The notes under the pieces are model-generated. The model was not told the DNA's origin. It made no database searches and saw only the letters and a program-made list of their open reading frames with translations. The translations under genes and the position numbers were made by a program. A stretch of DNA of 9,978 bases from Candidatus Neoflavobacterium equi (GTDB lineage: Bacteria > Bacteroidota > Bacteroidia > Flavobacteriales > Flavobacteriaceae): the NCBI GenBank assembly GCA_018065745.1, contig JAGHSS010000266.1, positions 1 through 9,978 on the forward strand, in the 5' to 3' direction. Below are positions 1 through 7,843 of the stretch, one piece after another; within the stretch, counting starts at the first letter, position 1, and each line of letters starts with the position of its first letter.

Positions 1-40
1 GTTCTTAATCTAGGTTAAGTACATTTGAAATTATTTGGAG

Positions 41-48
41 TAAATTTG
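41..48 (+). promoter_or_regulatory. Candidate Bacteroidota -7 promoter element for the pirin gene
   Basis: TAAATTTG at this position matches the TAnnTTTG consensus of the Bacteroidota primary sigma factor -7 element. It lies 21 bases upstream of the pirin start codon, which would give a very short 5' leader. A TTTG at 24-27 could serve as the -33 element, but the 13-base spacing is shorter than the usual 17-23, so only the -7 half is convincing. A purine-rich AAAGG at 63-67 sits just before the start codon. Confidence 0.4.
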
Positions 49-69
49 ATATAATTAAATACAAAGGTT

Positions 70-948
70 ATGAAAACTAAAAATGTAGATTACGTAGTAA
101 CTCCAAAAGCACCTCATTTTGTTGGTGATGGATTTAGAGTACACAATTTCATTCCAAGTGCTTACCGCATGGATATGCAAAGCATGGATCCTTTTATCAT
201 GTTAGATTACAATTCTAAATATAATTTCCCACCTTCAGCCATCCCTAAAGGAGTTGGAGTCCATCCACACAAAGGATTTGAAACGGTTACTATAGCTTAT
301 AAAGGTAGAGTAGAACACGGAGATAGCAGTGGCGGTGGCGGTGTTATTGGAGAAGGAGATGTACAGTGGATGACTGCTGCATCTGGAGTTTTGCACAAAG
401 AGTTTCACGAAACGGAATGGAGTAAAACAGGAGGCGAGTTTCAAATGGTACAACTTTGGGTCAATTTGCCTGCAAAAGACAAAAGATTAGCGCCAAAATA
501 TCAGGCCATAAGCAATGCGTCTATCAACAGATATGCTTTGGAAGATGGTACAGGTGAAATTGAAGTGATTGCTGGAAATTACAAAGAGATTGCAGGATCT
601 GCGTCTACTTTTTCTCCAGTGCACATGCAAAATCTTAAAGCTGTCAAAGGGGGGAAAGCTGATTTTAGTTTTCCAGCGCATTACAATACGGTAGTTTTAG
701 TATTGGAAGGTCAGATCAAAATCAACAATGCGGAAGTTGTTCCTACAGATCATTTGGCTTTGATGCAAAATGAAGGAGAAGACTTTACCATTGAAGTTTT
801 GGAGGATGCTGTTGTTTTGATTCTTTCAGGTGAGCCATTAAATGAACCGATTGCTCATTATGGTCCATTTGTTATGAACACAGAACAAGAATTGGCTGAA
901 GCATTTCAAGAATTTAACGAGGGAAAATTTGGAACCCTTGAGGATTAA
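70..948 (+). CDS. Pirin family protein (bicupin)
   Basis: A 292-residue protein of normal pirin length, with an N-terminal pirin cupin (about 15-140) and a C-terminal pirin_C cupin (about 180-285). The metal-site residues of the family are present: H65 and H67 in HPHKGFETVT, and H109 and E111 in LHKEFHE, matching the His/His/His/Glu set of human pirin and E. coli YhhW. The C-terminal signature around 257-290 (EPIAHYGPFVMNT followed by the acidic FG tail) is also intact. Pirins are cytoplasmic metal-binding proteins. Some bacterial members have quercetin 2,3-dioxygenase activity, but the physiological substrate is usually unknown and cannot be told here. There is no signal peptide. The start at 70 keeps the conserved GDGFRVHNF segment and follows AAAGG. 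The gene stands alone on the plus strand and converges on the META-domain lipoprotein gene. Confidence 0.95.
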   Translation: MKTKNVDYVVTPKAPHFVGDGFRVHNFIPSAYRMDMQSMDPFIMLDYNSKYNFPPSAIPKGVGVHPHKGFETVTIAYKGRVEHGDSSGGGGVIGEGDVQWMTAASGVLHKEFHETEWSKTGGEFQMVQLWVNLPAKDKRLAPKYQAISNASINRYALEDGTGEIEVIAGNYKEIAGSASTFSPVHMQNLKAVKGGKADFSFPAHYNTVVLVLEGQIKINNAEVVPTDHLALMQNEGEDFTIEVLEDAVVLILSGEPLNEPIAHYGPFVMNTEQELAEAFQEFNEGKFGTLED

Positions 949-953
949 TTAAT

Positions 954-989
954 AAAAAAGCGATCATTGAAAAATGATCGCTTTTTTTT
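954..989. terminator. Bidirectional intrinsic terminator between convergent genes
   Basis: A perfect 15-bp inverted repeat (arms 954-968 and 973-987) with a GAAA tetraloop. The core GCGATCATT/AATGATCGC is flanked by an A run on the left and eight T on the right, so each strand reads a stem followed by a U tract. It begins six bases after the pirin stop codon, and its right edge touches the stop codon of the minus-strand lipoprotein gene (988-990). It very probably ends both transcripts. Confidence 0.9.
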
Positions 990-1788
990 ATCTTTTTTGT
1001 TTTAGATTTCCATAAACCAAAACAATACGGTCTCCTGCATAAAGGAATAACTTTTGATTTTCTATCTTATAGTTAGTCACGCTGTTTAACGCTGTTAAGT
1101 AGGCATTCTCATCTACTTCTTCACAGAACATGAATGTTGTAATCACATCTTTGAAAGAAACAGTTTCTTTACCACTAGTAAGGGTACCTCCAATGCCATT
1201 GCATCCTGTGCTTCCACTAAATTTAGCACCATCACAGATAAGGGTTGGTTTCTTTTTAGGGAATCTCATGTCAAGTGTTTTAGCACTTCTGTCCAAAGCA
1301 TTGATCTTTTCCAAAACCCATGTTCCATTTAATTCTGTTGTAATTACTTTTGAAAAACGAGCAACGACAACGTCATCTTTCATCAACATCAATTGGTTGT
1401 TTGAAATGACATATTTGCTAGAACTACTCAACGCATTTGTGAATATTCTTGAGTTGTCAACTGCACAAGCCATCTGTGTTGAAGCCAAGCGGTTTCCTAT
1501 AGAAATTTGACCTTTGCTCTTAGATTCATAGGTCCCCATAATTTGGTTACAACCATCAGTACCACTAACTTTCTTTGAAGTTTCATCCAAAGTTAAATTA
1601 GGTGTTTTGTTAGGGAATAATTCAGAGATAGATTTCCCATTGCTCAACGTGGCATCTAACTGATCTAAAACCCAGGTTCCAGTCAAAGAATTGGTGTCGT
1701 TCATTGTTTTGTTAGAATCGTTTTTTGTACTGCTACAGCCCACATTTACAATTACTATACTTGCTAAAATTAATAGTTTACTTTTCAT
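988..1788 (-). CDS. Lipoprotein with two tandem META (HslJ-like) domains
   Basis: A 266-residue protein with a short N-terminal signal: K residues, then a hydrophobic stretch to about residue 17 and Cys18 in VNVGC. The position -3 residue is Asn, so the lipobox is imperfect but plausible for Bacteroidota. A Ser/Asn/Thr-rich linker (19-33) precedes two copies of the META (DUF306) domain, about 34-147 and 152-260. Each opens with L.GTWVL (35-41, 153-159) and contains a GCN turn (79-81, 195-197) followed by a later Cys (C108 in STQMAC, C222 in TTFMFC). C80/C108 and C196/C222 could pair as disulfides in an oxidising envelope. META domains occur in E. coli HslJ, a heat-inducible protein linked to novobiocin resistance, but no biochemical activity can be assigned here. 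No terminator is seen between this gene and the surface-protein gene 62 bp upstream, so read-through is possible. No clear Shine-Dalgarno precedes the ATG. Confidence 0.88.
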   Translation of the reverse strand: MKSKLLILASIVIVNVGCSSTKNDSNKTMNDTNSLTGTWVLDQLDATLSNGKSISELFPNKTPNLTLDETSKKVSGTDGCNQIMGTYESKSKGQISIGNRLASTQMACAVDNSRIFTNALSSSSKYVISNNQLMLMKDDVVVARFSKVITTELNGTWVLEKINALDRSAKTLDMRFPKKKPTLICDGAKFSGSTGCNGIGGTLTSGKETVSFKDVITTFMFCEEVDENAYLTALNSVTNYKIENQKLFLYAGDRIVLVYGNLKQKR

Positions 1789-1850
1789 AATTTTGTTTTT
1801 CTATAACTATAGTGCGAATATCGTTCCAATTATTGTGTTAACCTAAAATT

Positions 1851-3290
1851 TTAATCTATTCTCATTGCTGAGATGCTGTTTTCTCCCCAGTTTGTTGAAC
1901 CAAAGCGATCCACGACAGCATCTTTTAAAACAAATGTTGTATTTATAATGGTGTTTGAAAGTACTGTTTTTCCTGCAATCAGCGTATATTTTTTTGGTAA
2001 AGATGTCGCATTTTTAATAATTACACTTCCAGTTATCATCTCAAATTTTTGTCCTCCTGATGCGGGATTTACTGGACCTTGATAATTTCCGGAAATGAGT
2101 TTTCCACCTTGGATATCTGTGGTTGAATTTGTTAAATTGGAATCATCAGCAAAAGTTGTTTTTAAAAAAAACCAATCTCTTGCATCATTTAAAAGTAAAT
2201 CTTTATTAACTACTAACATATTTGAAGTTACTTCCCAAGTTCCTGGTGGTAGAGTAATTGTTGAATTGGTACTTACAAAAGTATTTGTAAGTTCTGCAAT
2301 TTTTAAATCCACTCCAGTTGTACTTAACGTCCCTCTAACTTTAAAAACCGACAAATTATCCCATCTTGCATTTCCGCTGGCATCAGACATCAAGATTTTG
2401 TTAGCACCTTGTGAACCGTCTTTAAGTGCAAAACCTCTTGATATTGTATCTGCTACTATTGAAAGTTTTGCAGTAGGGTATAAGGTATTGATACCCACTC
2501 TTCCATTATTTTTAATTACAAAATTTGGAGAGGATGGGCCTGCGATAGAAATACCAAATTCACTGGTCTGTTGCCCGTTGTATTTTCCTTTGTATGCGGA
2601 ATAAAATCTACCAGCATTGACAAATGATGGAGTTCCGTCTGTTGTATTCGCTTCAAAATTCATTTGACCAATAGTTTCACCACTTGCAAGTTTAACTGCA
2701 GCAGTTGGCGTTCCTTTACTTCCTTGAAAAATAAAATTTCCTCCAGGAGTAGTATGATATGATGCAATTCTGATATCGTCTTTAGAATCATTTGAGACTC
2801 CTACTAAATGAATTCCTGATTGCGGCGTGTCAAGTCCAAGTCCCATCATTCCGTTATCTAAAAATACAACATCTGTATATGCCGCTTTTGCAGTACCACC
2901 AGCATTTGTTCCAATTTTTACACGCCCTGTATCATTGATAAAGGCATCATCTGTTTTATCTCCAACAGGCGTGTTCAATAATATCCATTTTGTACCATTA
3001 AAATAATAAAATCCTATGGTCGTTACTTCTGATGTTGTTCCACCTGCAGTACCAAGTGTCACATCATTGACATAAATTAGAGTTGAAGTAACTGGAGCAG
3101 CCATATTTGCAGCTCTAGTGCGGCTCATTCTTGGAATTAAGATTCCTTCACTTGTAGTAGCAGTAGCGCTTGGGTTTGCCATTGTAATGTCTAAGGTTGC
3201 TTTGGGATCTGTTGTAGCAATACCAACTTGTGAAAAGCTGTAGCAGCTAAAAAGCACGGCAGCGAAAAGGAATAATTTTCCGTTCATCAT
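1851..3290 (-). CDS. Secreted fibre-like surface protein, Bacteroidota 'VGIGTTxPxATLDI' family
   Basis: A 479-residue protein with an N-terminal signal peptide (about 1-20, likely cleavage SFS|Q21). Cys16 in LFSC could be read as a poor lipobox, but signal peptidase I is the better guess. The mature start QVGIATTDPKATLDI (21-35), then GILIPRMSRTRA (49-60) and GFYYFNGTKWILL (93-105), is the standard head of a very common Bacteroidota surface family. Related repeats recur at GRVKIGT (122-128), MGLGLDTPQSGIHLV (149-163) and GRVGINTLYPTAKLSI (264-279), a pattern resembling phage tail-fibre or collar shafts. Residues 286-312 (FALKDG.QGANKILMSDASGNARW) form the usual connector. The remainder (about 315-479) is a beta-rich domain ending WGENSISAMRID, probably a jelly-roll head. 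No peptidase S74 chaperone domain and no recognisable type IX secretion C-terminal signal are seen. Its role is unknown; adhesion or self-trimerisation are inferences only. A second ATG follows directly as codon 2. Confidence 0.8.
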   Translation of the reverse strand: MMNGKLFLFAAVLFSCYSFSQVGIATTDPKATLDITMANPSATATTSEGILIPRMSRTRAANMAAPVTSTLIYVNDVTLGTAGGTTSEVTTIGFYYFNGTKWILLNTPVGDKTDDAFINDTGRVKIGTNAGGTAKAAYTDVVFLDNGMMGLGLDTPQSGIHLVGVSNDSKDDIRIASYHTTPGGNFIFQGSKGTPTAAVKLASGETIGQMNFEANTTDGTPSFVNAGRFYSAYKGKYNGQQTSEFGISIAGPSSPNFVIKNNGRVGINTLYPTAKLSIVADTISRGFALKDGSQGANKILMSDASGNARWDNLSVFKVRGTLSTTGVDLKIAELTNTFVSTNSTITLPPGTWEVTSNMLVVNKDLLLNDARDWFFLKTTFADDSNLTNSTTDIQGGKLISGNYQGPVNPASGGQKFEMITGSVIIKNATSLPKKYTLIAGKTVLSNTIINTTFVLKDAVVDRFGSTNWGENSISAMRID

Positions 3291-3389
3291 CTTTCAGGTT
3301 AATTGTTTTTTTATTTCAAAACGCTTACTTGAAAAAATCAATATATAAAATAGTGCTTATTAGATATAAGGTGTATTATTTCTGATAAA

Positions 3390-3415
3390 GTGTTAATTAT
3401 GTTAAAATTTAACAC
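3390..3415. repeat. Nested inverted repeat of TGTTAA half-sites in the surface-gene upstream region
   Basis: GTGTTAA (3390-3396) and TTAACAC (3409-3415) form an outer inverted repeat. Inside it, TGTTAAA (3400-3406) and TTTAACA (3408-3414) form a near-perfect palindrome around one base. It lies about 100 bp upstream of the surface-protein start, in the only long non-coding spacer of the window (3291-3473). The rest of that spacer is AT-rich and I see no gene in it. It could be an operator, but such AT-rich palindromes also arise by chance. Confidence 0.3.
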
Positions 3416-3473
3416 GTTTTGTATGAGTGTTTAAAATTTAAAAAAATATTTTATAGTAGCTTTCGTAATAAAT

Positions 3474-3498
3474 AAAGGAGCCTAAGCTCCTTTTTTTT
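3474..3498 (-). terminator. Intrinsic terminator at the end of the trp operon
   Basis: An 8-bp stem, AAAGGAGC (3474-3481) with GCTCCTTT (3486-3493), around a 4-base loop. Read in the direction of trpA, the stem starts at the trpA stop codon and is followed by TTTATTTATT, an adequate U-rich tail. The eight T (3491-3498) on the other strand mean it could also stop plus-strand transcription, though no plus-strand gene points into it. Confidence 0.8.
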
Positions 3499-4258
3499 AT
3501 CTGTATTTTTTGGTGTATTTTTCTAAATGATCGATGCCGTGTTCACTTACATATCTGACAAAATCACTTCCAATGATGCCTCCTGATTGATAATTAGTTG
3601 CACAGTCAAAGGTCTCTTTGTTGTGAATTCCAAAACCAATCAATTGTTTGTTTTTTAAATTCATAGCAGCTATTCTTTTAAAATACTCTTGTTGTTCATC
3701 AGAAAAAACGCCAGTATTTCCTGTAGTAGCAGCGGTACTTACCATATATATAAACCCTTTAGAAACTTGATCTATGGCGTTGATTCGCGCTTCTGATGTT
3801 TGTGGTGTAATGAGCTGAATTAAATGAATGTTGTACTGTTCAAATAACTCTTGATATTGGGATGTATATATTTCCAGAGGTAAATCTGGTAAAATCAATC
3901 CATCAATACCTATGCGTTGACACGCCTGTAAAAAACGTTCTACTCCATATTGTAAAACGGGATTGATATACCCCATAATGATTAATGGAACCTGTACTGA
4001 CGCTCTGATATTCTCTAACTGATCAAACAATACCTGGGTACTCATACCGTTAGCAAGCGCTTGAGTAGAACTTGCCTGTATGGTTGGTCCATCTGCTAAA
4101 GGATCACTAAATGGAAGCCCAATTTCTATTAAATCAACCCCTGATTTTTCTAAATTGATTAATGTAGGTACGGTGTCGTTGAGGTTGGGAAATCCTGCTG
4201 TAAAATATATGGATAGCACATTTGAAGATTGTGCTAATTTTTGATCTATTCTGTTCAT
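3497..4258 (-). CDS. trpA: Tryptophan synthase alpha chain
   Basis: Cleaves indole-3-glycerol phosphate to indole and glyceraldehyde 3-phosphate, passing indole to TrpB in the alpha2-beta2 complex. The 253-residue length starts at MNRID (ATG 4258-4256). The frame stays open upstream into trpB, but that extension has no TrpA character and overlaps trpB, so it is rejected. The TIM-barrel protein carries YFTAGFP (18-24) and the active-site block from GVDLIEIGLPFSDPLADGP (40-58), with catalytic Glu45 and Asp56 spaced exactly as Glu49 and Asp60 of the Salmonella enzyme. STAATTGNTG and the late GFGI and GSDFV loops of the phosphate site are also present. It is the last gene of the operon, 25 bp after trpB and directly before the terminator. 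The protein contains no tryptophan. Confidence 0.97.
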   Translation of the reverse strand: MNRIDQKLAQSSNVLSIYFTAGFPNLNDTVPTLINLEKSGVDLIEIGLPFSDPLADGPTIQASSTQALANGMSTQVLFDQLENIRASVQVPLIIMGYINPVLQYGVERFLQACQRIGIDGLILPDLPLEIYTSQYQELFEQYNIHLIQLITPQTSEARINAIDQVSKGFIYMVSTAATTGNTGVFSDEQQEYFKRIAAMNLKNKQLIGFGIHNKETFDCATNYQSGGIIGSDFVRYVSEHGIDHLEKYTKKYR

Positions 4259-4283
4259 GCTTTTAATGCTGTAATTTTTTGGA

Positions 4284-6071
4284 TTAGAATCCAAAGTAGT
4301 TGATATACGTTTCCAAATCCTTGTCGCCTCTACCAGAAAGGTTAACCACCACGACATCTTCTTTTTTAAATGTCATCTTTTCCAAAACGGCCAAGGCATG
4401 TGAACTTTCAATAGCTGGAATGATACCGTCCTTTTTACAAAGGTTCAATCCTGCTGCTAGGGCTTCATCATCATTTATTGAAAAGAATTTGGCACGTTTG
4501 GTTTGGAATAGATGCGCGTGTAAAGGTCCAACCCCTGGGTAGTCCAATCCAGCTGATATGGAATATGGTTCCGTTATTTGTCCATCTTCAGTTTGCATCA
4601 ACAAGGTTTTACTTCCGTGAATAACACCAACTGTACCTCTAAATGTCGTTGCGGCGGTATGTGCTGTATCAGCTCCTAATCCACCAGCTTCAGCAGCGAT
4701 TAATTGCACGGATTCATCTTCAATAAAATGATAAAATGCACCTGCTGCATTACTACCTCCACCAACGCAAGCAATGACGTAATCTGGAGTATTTCTTTGT
4801 TCTTGCTCCAACAACTGTTTTTTTATCTCTTCAGAAATAACAGATTGAAACTCAGCAACCATTTCTGGATAGGGTGCTGGACCTACCACAGATCCAATAA
4901 TGTAAAAAGTATCTGTTGGATTGGCAATCCAATCTCTGATGGCTTCATTAGTAGCGTCCTTTAAAGTTTTGGAACCTGAAGTCGCTGGTTTTACTGTTGC
5001 TCCCAACATCTTCATACGTGCAACATTTGGTGCCTGTCTTGCCATGTCTATTTCTCCCATGTAAACCACACATTCCAATCCCATTAAAGCACATACGGTC
5101 GCGGTTGCCACACCGTGTTGTCCCGCACCTGTCTCTGCAATGATGCGTTTTTTACCCAAGCGTTGTGCTAGTAAAATTTGTCCTATGGTATTGTTGATTT
5201 TGTGTGCTCCTGTATGACACAAATCTTCTCTCTTTAAATATATTTTAGCGCCATATTGTGCTGAAAGTCTCTTTGAGAAATACAAAGGGGTTGGCCTTCC
5301 AACATAATCCTGTAGCAATTTTTTATAATCCTCCTGGAAAGAGGGTTCTTGTATTAATTTTTTATACGATTCTTTTAAGCTTTGAACGTTGGGATACAGC
5401 ATTTCAGGAACAAAAGCTCCTCCAAATTCTCCATAAAATCCCGCTTCATCTGCACTGTATTTTGACTTCATCTCTTGTATAAATTGTTGTATTAAAGCTG
5501 TGTTTTTTATTCCTGCTGAGGATTCAAATTTACTGTTGATATCCAGTACATCAGGCTTGTTTTTTAATTGTTTAATTGCATGAGTATGTTGCATAGCAAT
5601 GCCCCCACTAAGTATATAAGGCGTTCTTGACTGCCATTGATCCAATAGCTCCCAATTAAAAGTTATTCCGTTTCCTCCTGGGTGCAAACCGTGTGTGTCA
5701 AACAAAAAGTATTCTGCAAATCCTTCATAAGGCAATGTTTCTTCAAAATTGAAATTTGCCGTTATTGAAAATGTTTTTATAAGGATGAGATTTGGAAATG
5801 CGCTGTGCAATTTTTTCAAAAGTGCCACCTCCTCATTGCCGTGCAATTGAACACCATCCAATGATTGAAAATAAACGGTCTCTAAAATCTGTTCATAGGG
5901 CGCGTTGACAAATACACCTATTCTTTTATGCGATCCATTTTTTTCTGGTAATTTTTGAGTGACATTTCTAACTGATTTTTCATAGAATATATGTCCCATA
6001 AATTGGATGTCCAATTGGGAAATATCTTCAATATTATCAGGATTTCTCATCCCACAAACTTTAATTTTCAT
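4284..6071 (-). CDS. trpF-trpB: Fused phosphoribosylanthranilate isomerase (TrpF) - tryptophan synthase beta chain (TrpB)
   Basis: A single 595-residue frame containing two complete enzymes. Residues 1-200 are TrpF, which converts phosphoribosylanthranilate to CdRP: KVCGM with catalytic Cys6, FLFDTH with catalytic Asp125, GGNGITFNW (132-140) and the SGGI phosphate loop (155-158). Residues 201-595 are TrpB, which condenses indole with L-serine using [12 protein letters not shown] with PLP Lys291, AETGAGQHG with catalytic Glu313, the phosphate-binding GGGSNA (437-442) and NLSGRGDKD (577-585). The join is at QEM201KSK, where Met201 (codon 5471-5469) is where a stand-alone TrpB would begin. There is no linker and no in-frame stop. 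Both halves have normal length (about 200 and 395 residues), so neither is truncated. TrpB could still also be initiated at Met201; the AAGAG touching that ATG is too close to be a normal ribosome binding site. The start overlaps the end of trpC by 11 bp. A sequencing error that removed a stop codon cannot be excluded. Confidence 0.93.
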   Translation of the reverse strand: MKIKVCGMRNPDNIEDISQLDIQFMGHIFYEKSVRNVTQKLPEKNGSHKRIGVFVNAPYEQILETVYFQSLDGVQLHGNEEVALLKKLHSAFPNLILIKTFSITANFNFEETLPYEGFAEYFLFDTHGLHPGGNGITFNWELLDQWQSRTPYILSGGIAMQHTHAIKQLKNKPDVLDINSKFESSAGIKNTALIQQFIQEMKSKYSADEAGFYGEFGGAFVPEMLYPNVQSLKESYKKLIQEPSFQEDYKKLLQDYVGRPTPLYFSKRLSAQYGAKIYLKREDLCHTGAHKINNTIGQILLAQRLGKKRIIAETGAGQHGVATATVCALMGLECVVYMGEIDMARQAPNVARMKMLGATVKPATSGSKTLKDATNEAIRDWIANPTDTFYIIGSVVGPAPYPEMVAEFQSVISEEIKKQLLEQEQRNTPDYVIACVGGGSNAAGAFYHFIEDESVQLIAAEAGGLGADTAHTAATTFRGTVGVIHGSKTLLMQTEDGQITEPYSISAGLDYPGVGPLHAHLFQTKRAKFFSINDDEALAAGLNLCKKDGIIPAIESSHALAVLEKMTFKKEDVVVVNLSGRGDKDLETYINYFGF

Positions 6072-6852
6072 GGGGTATGCTACTTATAAATTGTTTTAAC
6101 GCAGCTCGAGGATCTGTAGTTTTCATGAAATTTTCTCCAATTAGAAAACCGTCAAATCCTGCATTTTTTAATTCTCTTACTTGATTTGGATGATCAATAC
6201 CACTTTCTGAAATTTTGATGTAAGAAGCTGGAATGTGTTCCAACAACCTCATTGAATTTTCAAAATCAACAGTGAATGTCTTTAAATCCCGATTGTTTAT
6301 GCCAATGCAAATCGTGTTGAGTTGAAGAGCTTTTTCCAATTCATTCATATCGTGTACTTCAACCAAAACTTCCATTCCTAGTGCCTGTGCTAAATGACTG
6401 AGTTCTGACAAATCTTTAAAACTCAAAAGGGCAACGATTAATAAAATGGCTGATGCACCATGTGCTTTGGCTTCATAAACTTGGTAAGCATCCAGGATAA
6501 AATCTTTCCTCAACAAGGGGATATTAACCTGTGCTTTTGCCAGTTGTAAATCTTCCAATGATCCGCCAAAATAAGACACATCAGTTAAAATGGAAAGCGC
6601 TGCGGCTCCAGCATCTTCATAACCTTGTGTAACAGTTGCTATGTCTAAGCTAAAATTAATTATCGGCTTTGATGGAGATCTTCTTTTGTGTTCTGCAATG
6701 ATGCCACTGTCAGAATTTATGATGAATGCACCTAATGAGGGTACAGCTGTTTGAAACAATTGTGTTTTCTGTAATTCCTCAATGGAGATAACTTGTTTTT
6801 TTAAAGCGACCTCACGACGTTTGCTGTGCGCTATTTGTTCTAGTATATTCAT
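6061..6852 (-). CDS. trpC: Indole-3-glycerol phosphate synthase
   Basis: Converts CdRP to indole-3-glycerol phosphate, with loss of CO2 and water. I choose the ATG at 6852-6850, giving 263 residues starting [15 protein letters not shown], because it forms an ATGA overlap with the trpD stop codon and fits the family N-terminus. A TTG two codons earlier is possible but unneeded. Conserved beta-alpha barrel residues are visible: Glu54 and Lys56 in [10 protein letters not shown], the [13 protein letters not shown] loop (84-98), Lys116 in LLRKDFILD, Glu165 in LVEVHD, Asn187 in GINNRDL, and Glu216-Ser217 in ISESGI. These correspond to the catalytic and phosphate-site residues of characterised IGPS enzymes. 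Unlike E. coli, where TrpC is fused to TrpF, here TrpC is separate and TrpF is joined to TrpB. The protein contains no tryptophan. Confidence 0.96.
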   Translation of the reverse strand: MNILEQIAHSKRREVALKKQVISIEELQKTQLFQTAVPSLGAFIINSDSGIIAEHKRRSPSKPIINFSLDIATVTQGYEDAGAAALSILTDVSYFGGSLEDLQLAKAQVNIPLLRKDFILDAYQVYEAKAHGASAILLIVALLSFKDLSELSHLAQALGMEVLVEVHDMNELEKALQLNTICIGINNRDLKTFTVDFENSMRLLEHIPASYIKISESGIDHPNQVRELKNAGFDGFLIGENFMKTTDPRAALKQFISSIPHEN

Positions 6853-7841
6853 TGACAAATCTGTTTAAATTTTTCAAATGTTGCTTTCGCTTTTAGCTGA
6901 AGTAAATGTTCTTCTGCAGTTTTAAATCCTTCTTGAATGCTGCAACCTGTGTGAATGTGAATTGCCAATGCAGCATTTGCACAAACCACCTGATTTTGGG
7001 TGGCGGTACCTTTTCCATTTAAAATATTCATGAAAATAGCTGCGGCCTCTTCCTTAGTCTTTCCTCCAGTCAAGTCTTGTGCTTGTACATAATTTGTTCC
7101 AAAATCTTCTGCACCCAAAAGAAATTCTCCTCTGTTGGTGTAAATTTTAGTTTTTCCGGTAAGTGAAACTTCATCATAACCATCCAAACTGTGAACAACA
7201 GCAAAATTAGTAGTAGTATCTTGAAGGGTGTAAGTCAACATACGTGCTAATTCTAAGGCATAAACACCAATTATTTGATGCTTTGGTTTACATGGGTTAA
7301 CCAAGGGTCCCAAACAGTTAAAGAACGTTTTTACGGCCAAATCTTTTCTCAATTGTCCCACGTTTTTCATTGCCGGATGGAAGAGTGGAGCATGTAAAAC
7401 ACATATATTAGCGTGATCCAATTGTCTTTTTAAATCTTCCTCTTTGTTAGAAAATTTAATACCTAGCAATTCCAAAACATTACTAGATCCTGATATGGAG
7501 GACAGTCCGTAATTCCCGTGTTTTGAAACCGGAATTCCTGTGCTTGCAACCACAAATGAAGCAAGCGTGGATATGTTGAAGGTATCCTTTCCATCACCAC
7601 CAGTACCGCATAGATCAATGGTGTTGTATGATGATAAATCAATGGGAACACACAATTCAAGGAACGCATCTCTGAAACCCAATAGCTCCTCTAGAGTAAT
7701 GTGACGCATCATGAAAATGGTCATAAAACTGGCCAGTTGCGCTTGGTTATAAGCACCTTTGTTCAAATTTAATATAATTTGTTTTGCAGTCGCTCTGTCC
7801 AGTGTTTTAAATTGCACCAAATCATTTAATATTGCTCTCAT
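6849..7841 (-). CDS. trpD: Anthranilate phosphoribosyltransferase
   Basis: Transfers the phosphoribosyl group from PRPP to anthranilate. A 330-residue protein of usual length with an N-terminal helical domain and the PRPP-binding glycine loop CGTGGDGKDTFNIST (78-92). It also has the anthranilate/PRPP segment SKHGN (106-110) and the metal-binding Asp223-Glu224 in DGYDEVS. Tyr111 stands where many proteobacterial enzymes have Arg in KHGNR; from memory this is usual in Bacteroidota and not a defect. TrpG is a separate gene here, not fused to the N-terminus as in E. coli. The start lies 2 bp after the trpG stop codon and the stop overlaps the trpC start as ATGA, which suggests translational coupling on both sides. 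The protein contains no tryptophan. Confidence 0.96.
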   Translation of the reverse strand: MRAILNDLVQFKTLDRATAKQIILNLNKGAYNQAQLASFMTIFMMRHITLEELLGFRDAFLELCVPIDLSSYNTIDLCGTGGDGKDTFNISTLASFVVASTGIPVSKHGNYGLSSISGSSNVLELLGIKFSNKEEDLKRQLDHANICVLHAPLFHPAMKNVGQLRKDLAVKTFFNCLGPLVNPCKPKHQIIGVYALELARMLTYTLQDTTTNFAVVHSLDGYDEVSLTGKTKIYTNRGEFLLGAEDFGTNYVQAQDLTGGKTKEEAAAIFMNILNGKGTATQNQVVCANAALAIHIHTGCSIQEGFKTAEEHLLQLKAKATFEKFKQICQ

Positions 7842-7843
7842 AT

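Noticed and set aside
1130..1510. A 126-codon plus-strand frame across the META lipoprotein gene.
   Set aside because: It is antisense to two clear META domains and has no recognisable protein features.
1801..1812. CTATAACTATAG near-palindrome upstream of the META lipoprotein gene, and weak TATAGTTA/TTG promoter-like elements there.
   Set aside because: The arms are only five AT-rich pairs, and the promoter match to TAnnTTTG is poor in spacing and sequence, so chance is likely.
1873..2604. Plus-strand open frames of 69 and 169 codons across the surface-protein gene.
   Set aside because: They are antisense shadows of a well-supported secreted protein, with no family resemblance and no plausible start context.
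4259..4357. Extension of trpA upstream into the 3' end of trpB, giving a 286-residue product starting MSWWL.
   Set aside because: The extra 33 residues are the trpB 3' end read in another frame and lack TrpA similarity. The ATG at 4258 gives a normal 253-residue enzyme just after the trpB stop codon.
6853..6858. TTG start for trpC two codons before the ATG.
   Set aside because: The ATG at 6852 forms a precise ATGA overlap with the trpD stop codon, matching the trpE/trpG junction.
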